Shown: positions 61,786 to 64,000 of the stretch, piece by piece
Layout of the letters: every line of letters begins with the position of its first letter
Numbering within the stretch: position 1 is the stretch's first letter
From: Pseudomonas abietaniphila
GTDB lineage: Bacteria > Pseudomonadota > Gammaproteobacteria > Pseudomonadales > Pseudomonadaceae
Direction: 5' to 3'
Length of the DNA stretch: 64,000 nucleotides
NCBI RefSeq assembly: GCF_039697315.1
Contig: NZ_CP155619.1
Location: 62,001 to 126,000, forward strand
Position numbers and translations under genes: made by a program
The notes under the pieces: generated by a model
The model's input: only the letters and a program-made list of their open reading frames with translations
Databases searched by the model: none
Told to the model about the DNA's origin: nothing

Positions 61786-64000
61786 GACGGTTTCGCGACC
61801 GGCACGGTGAAGCGAAACACGCTTCCTGTGCCCAAGGCGCTGGAAGCGGTCAATTCACCGCCATGAGCTCTGACGATCCCTTGCGAGATGTACAGCCCCA
61901 GACCCGTCCCGCTCGGATTGCCTTCCCGTATCCGCCAGTAACGCTCGAACACGTGAGGCAGTTGATCCGGGGCAATGCCGGCACCGGAATCGACGATGCT
62001 CACCGCGACGAAATCGCCCTCCAGGGTCGCCGTGACGCTGATCAACCCTTCCTTCGGGGTGAACTTGATCGCGTTACCTACCAGGTTGGACAGCACCTGA
62101 AACATCCGCTCCGGGTCGGCCATGATCTTGAGATGAGGCTCGCCGGAGAAGGTCAGGTCAATGAACTTGTTCAGCGCCAGCGGCGTCAGCAGCGACCAGG
62201 CGTCCTCGAAGAGCTGGCTGACTTCCAGCGTCTGCGGCGCGATGGAGTAACGACCCGCTTCGATCTTCGCAGTGTCGAGCAGGTCTTCCAACAGGTTGGT
62301 CATGCGCGCCGTGGCCCGCTGCAACGTGTCGATCGCCGAATTCAGGCGCTTGGACGCCGGGCTCACATCGGCGGCGATCAACCGTTGCATCATTCCGCAC
62401 TGCATGACGATCGCTGTCAGCGGACTGCGCAGGTCGTGTGAAACCACCGCCACCAGTTCGTCTCGGGCCCGCACGGCGTCTTTCTCGCGCAACACTTGCC
62501 GCGACAAGTCCGACTCCAGTGCCGATCGCCGTAAGTCGGTCACGGCATACACATCGCCCACATCCCACCGCCGCGCCGTACCGTCAACCTGCTGCTTCCA
62601 GACTTCAAACGATTCACGGGGCTGCAAACGGTTGGCAACCACCACCTTCGACATCTCCGGGTTGCCGCTCCACTGCACGCTGTCCTTCTGCTCGGGCCGA
62701 AACCACAGGACGGCGTTGTCCACCGGCTTTGGCAAACTGAAGGCCAACAAACCACTGGCCACCGCCGGGTACGCCTGCGCAGGCGCAAACAGCGCGCCCA
62801 GGCTTTCTGTCGCCACGACGCTGTCCGGCTGCTGCTGAACCCAGCTTTGCAATGCCGTTATTTGCTCAGGCGTTGGACACTGGCCAAACAGATGCATCTG
62901 ATCCTCGATGACGACCGCCAGGCCACTGGCGTCGACGAGTGCCAGGACGTCCTGCGCATGCTCGATCAAGCCCTGATACACATCGCCGTCAACCTCGGTC
63001 ATCGCTCGGGCAAGCGTCGCAAGCAGGCCGGCTTTGGCCTGGCGCTGTTGCTGTGCATGCAGCGCTTCCAACGCGCTGATCTGCATCGAAAGCACCTGGC
63101 CGATGGTTTCGCAGGCCACGCGCAGTGCATGAGGCACCCGCAACGGCTGGCGATTACCGCAGCTGATCAGGCCCCACAACCGATCATCCTTGAGCAGCGA
63201 AATGCTCATGGACGAACGCACACCCATGTTTTGCATGTACTGACAGTGGACCGGCGACACACTGCGCAACACCGCGTACGCCATGTCCAGCGGCTGCCCC
63301 GTGTCAGGCCGCAGGGCCGGCACCATGGGCACAGGGATGTACGCGGCATCGGGAATGATGCGCAACCAGTTCAGGCGATAGAGTTCCCGCGCTTGCTCGG
63401 GGATGTCGCTGGCGGGGAAAAACAGGCCCTGATAGGCGTCAAGTTCACGGGTGGCGGACTCTGCGATGACCTGGCCGTGACCCTCCTCCTGAAAACGGTA
63501 GATCAGCACGCGGTCATAGCCGGTCAACGCACGAATCTCGGTGACGCTGATGTCGTAGAGCGCGGACAGGGTTTTCGCCGATTGAAGGCGGCGCAGCGTT
63601 CGGGACAGGCGTTGATCCAGCCTAAGCCCGGCAGACCGTGATTCGGCCTGAACCGGTTCAAGCTCGATGAACAGCAGGCCGTCGTGGCGATGAATCAGGC
63701 CCTCGAACGTCTGGTCGCCGATGTGCAGCGACAACGGATTGATTTCGTCGAGCGCTTCATGGAGCAATCGTTCACGCAGGTGTTCGGAAGGTTCGTCGCC
63801 GAGCCAGCCGGACAGACCCTGACCTGCCTGCGGCACAGGGTCGCCGGCCAGCAAGGATGAAGCATTGGCGCTGGCCTGCTGAACCGTCCAGGAAGCTTCG
63901 TCAACCGTCAGCAACACGCCATGGGGCTGAATCGCGCCCGGGATCCGGATGGGTTCGTCCGCGCAGCGCTGAAGCAGCGTCTGCAAATCGTGTTCAGACG
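61782..64000 (-). CDS. bphP: Bacteriophytochrome sensor histidine kinase (5' end cut by window)
   Basis: At least 739 residues; the frame stays open to the window edge, and the true start lies outside. Domains in order: PAS with the biliverdin-binding Cys (codon at 63965-63963, in RCADEPIRIPGAIQPHG), GAF (FFPASDIPEQARELYRLNWL, holding the PASDIP motif), PHY (about residues 330-500), HisKA with the phospho-His in VSHDLRSPLTA, and HATPase_c (NLVGNAIKFTP, DSGAGI, SGTGLGLYISQG). It senses red/far-red light. The heme oxygenase gene bphO is usually upstream and would be outside the window. No response-regulator gene follows; pcaQ does. Confidence 0.93.
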   Translation of the reverse strand, partial: SEHDLQTLLQRCADEPIRIPGAIQPHGVLLTVDEASWTVQQASANASSLLAGDPVPQAGQGLSGWLGDEPSEHLRERLLHEALDEINPLSLHIGDQTFEGLIHRHDGLLFIELEPVQAESRSAGLRLDQRLSRTLRRLQSAKTLSALYDISVTEIRALTGYDRVLIYRFQEEGHGQVIAESATRELDAYQGLFFPASDIPEQARELYRLNWLRIIPDAAYIPVPMVPALRPDTGQPLDMAYAVLRSVSPVHCQYMQNMGVRSSMSISLLKDDRLWGLISCGNRQPLRVPHALRVACETIGQVLSMQISALEALHAQQQRQAKAGLLATLARAMTEVDGDVYQGLIEHAQDVLALVDASGLAVVIEDQMHLFGQCPTPEQITALQSWVQQQPDSVVATESLGALFAPAQAYPAVASGLLAFSLPKPVDNAVLWFRPEQKDSVQWSGNPEMSKVVVANRLQPRESFEVWKQQVDGTARRWDVGDVYAVTDLRRSALESDLSRQVLREKDAVRARDELVAVVSHDLRSPLTAIVMQCGMMQRLIAADVSPASKRLNSAIDTLQRATARMTNLLEDLLDTAKIEAGRYSIAPQTLEVSQLFEDAWSLLTPLALNKFIDLTFSGEPHLKIMADPERMFQVLSNLVGNAIKFTPKEGLISVTATLEGDFVAVSIVDSGAGIAPDQLPHVFERYWRIREGNPSGTGLGLYISQGIVRAHGGELTASSALGTGSVFRFTVPVAKPS

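Overview
The window looks like chromosomal DNA of a fluorescent-type Pseudomonas. This rests on Mux/Mdt-type RND pump genes, a PrrF-type iron RNA, a Crc-decoy RNA beside the HMG-CoA lyase gene, the liu leucine/isovalerate genes, Pseudomonas-style extragenic repeats of the TAGGAGC type and uniformly GC-rich codon use. It may be the P. syringae or P. fluorescens lineage; the species cannot be settled from this sequence. Most of the window is core metabolism. The only clear mobile element is one intact IS150-group IS3 element at 54835-56266.

Layout. 1-4251: RND pump genes muxA and muxB (muxB cut by the window edge). 4461-13716: tpx, tamB-tamA, a GNAT acetyltransferase, xthA, and a PstS/OmpA fusion. 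13852-24123: an acyl-CoA dehydrogenase with a divergent LysR gene, then liuR-liuE, a Crc-sequestering RNA (crcY type), and liuABCD. 24246-28424: a fused indolepyruvate ferredoxin oxidoreductase and an Lrp/AsnC regulator. 28508-29442: a PrrF-type sRNA and a sigma-region-4/FecR-N/TM fusion, each behind a Fur-like box. 29609-33928: an M14 peptidase, and a catalase-like peroxidase with cytochrome b561 divergent from an ECF sigma/anti-sigma pair. 33962-34362: a 151-bp tandem repeat. 34408-44424: an unknown 532-aa protein, prpE, an MFS/TetR pair, an LRR-kinase, a YebC-family protein and an orphan VgrG. 44467-48855: a beta-oxidation trio and an MFS pump. 49083-54289: quinate/shikimate use (dehydrogenase, TetR regulator, quiC, transporter). 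54362-56358: a long palindromic repeat interrupted by the IS. 56418-64000: an EamA transporter, pcaC, pcaB, pcaG, pcaH, pcaQ and a bacteriophytochrome.

How it fits together. The window is rich in secondary catabolism: leucine/isovalerate (liu), aryl pyruvates (ior), propionate (prpE), acyl-CoA thiolysis, and quinate to protocatechuate to the beta-ketoadipate branch (quiA-like, quiC, pcaHG, pcaB, pcaC). Eight leaders in it carry exact AAnAAnAA Hfq/Crc-type motifs close to the start codon. The decoy RNA that should titrate Hfq/Crc lies inside the liu cluster, behind a near-consensus sigma-54 promoter and a CbrB-like inverted repeat. Specific control is also visible: two LiuR-type palindromes, a PcaQ box, and a two-block motif shared by quiA and quiC. 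The pcaD gene, normally between pcaB and pcaC, is absent here. The phytochrome kinase and pcaQ overlap by 4 bp.
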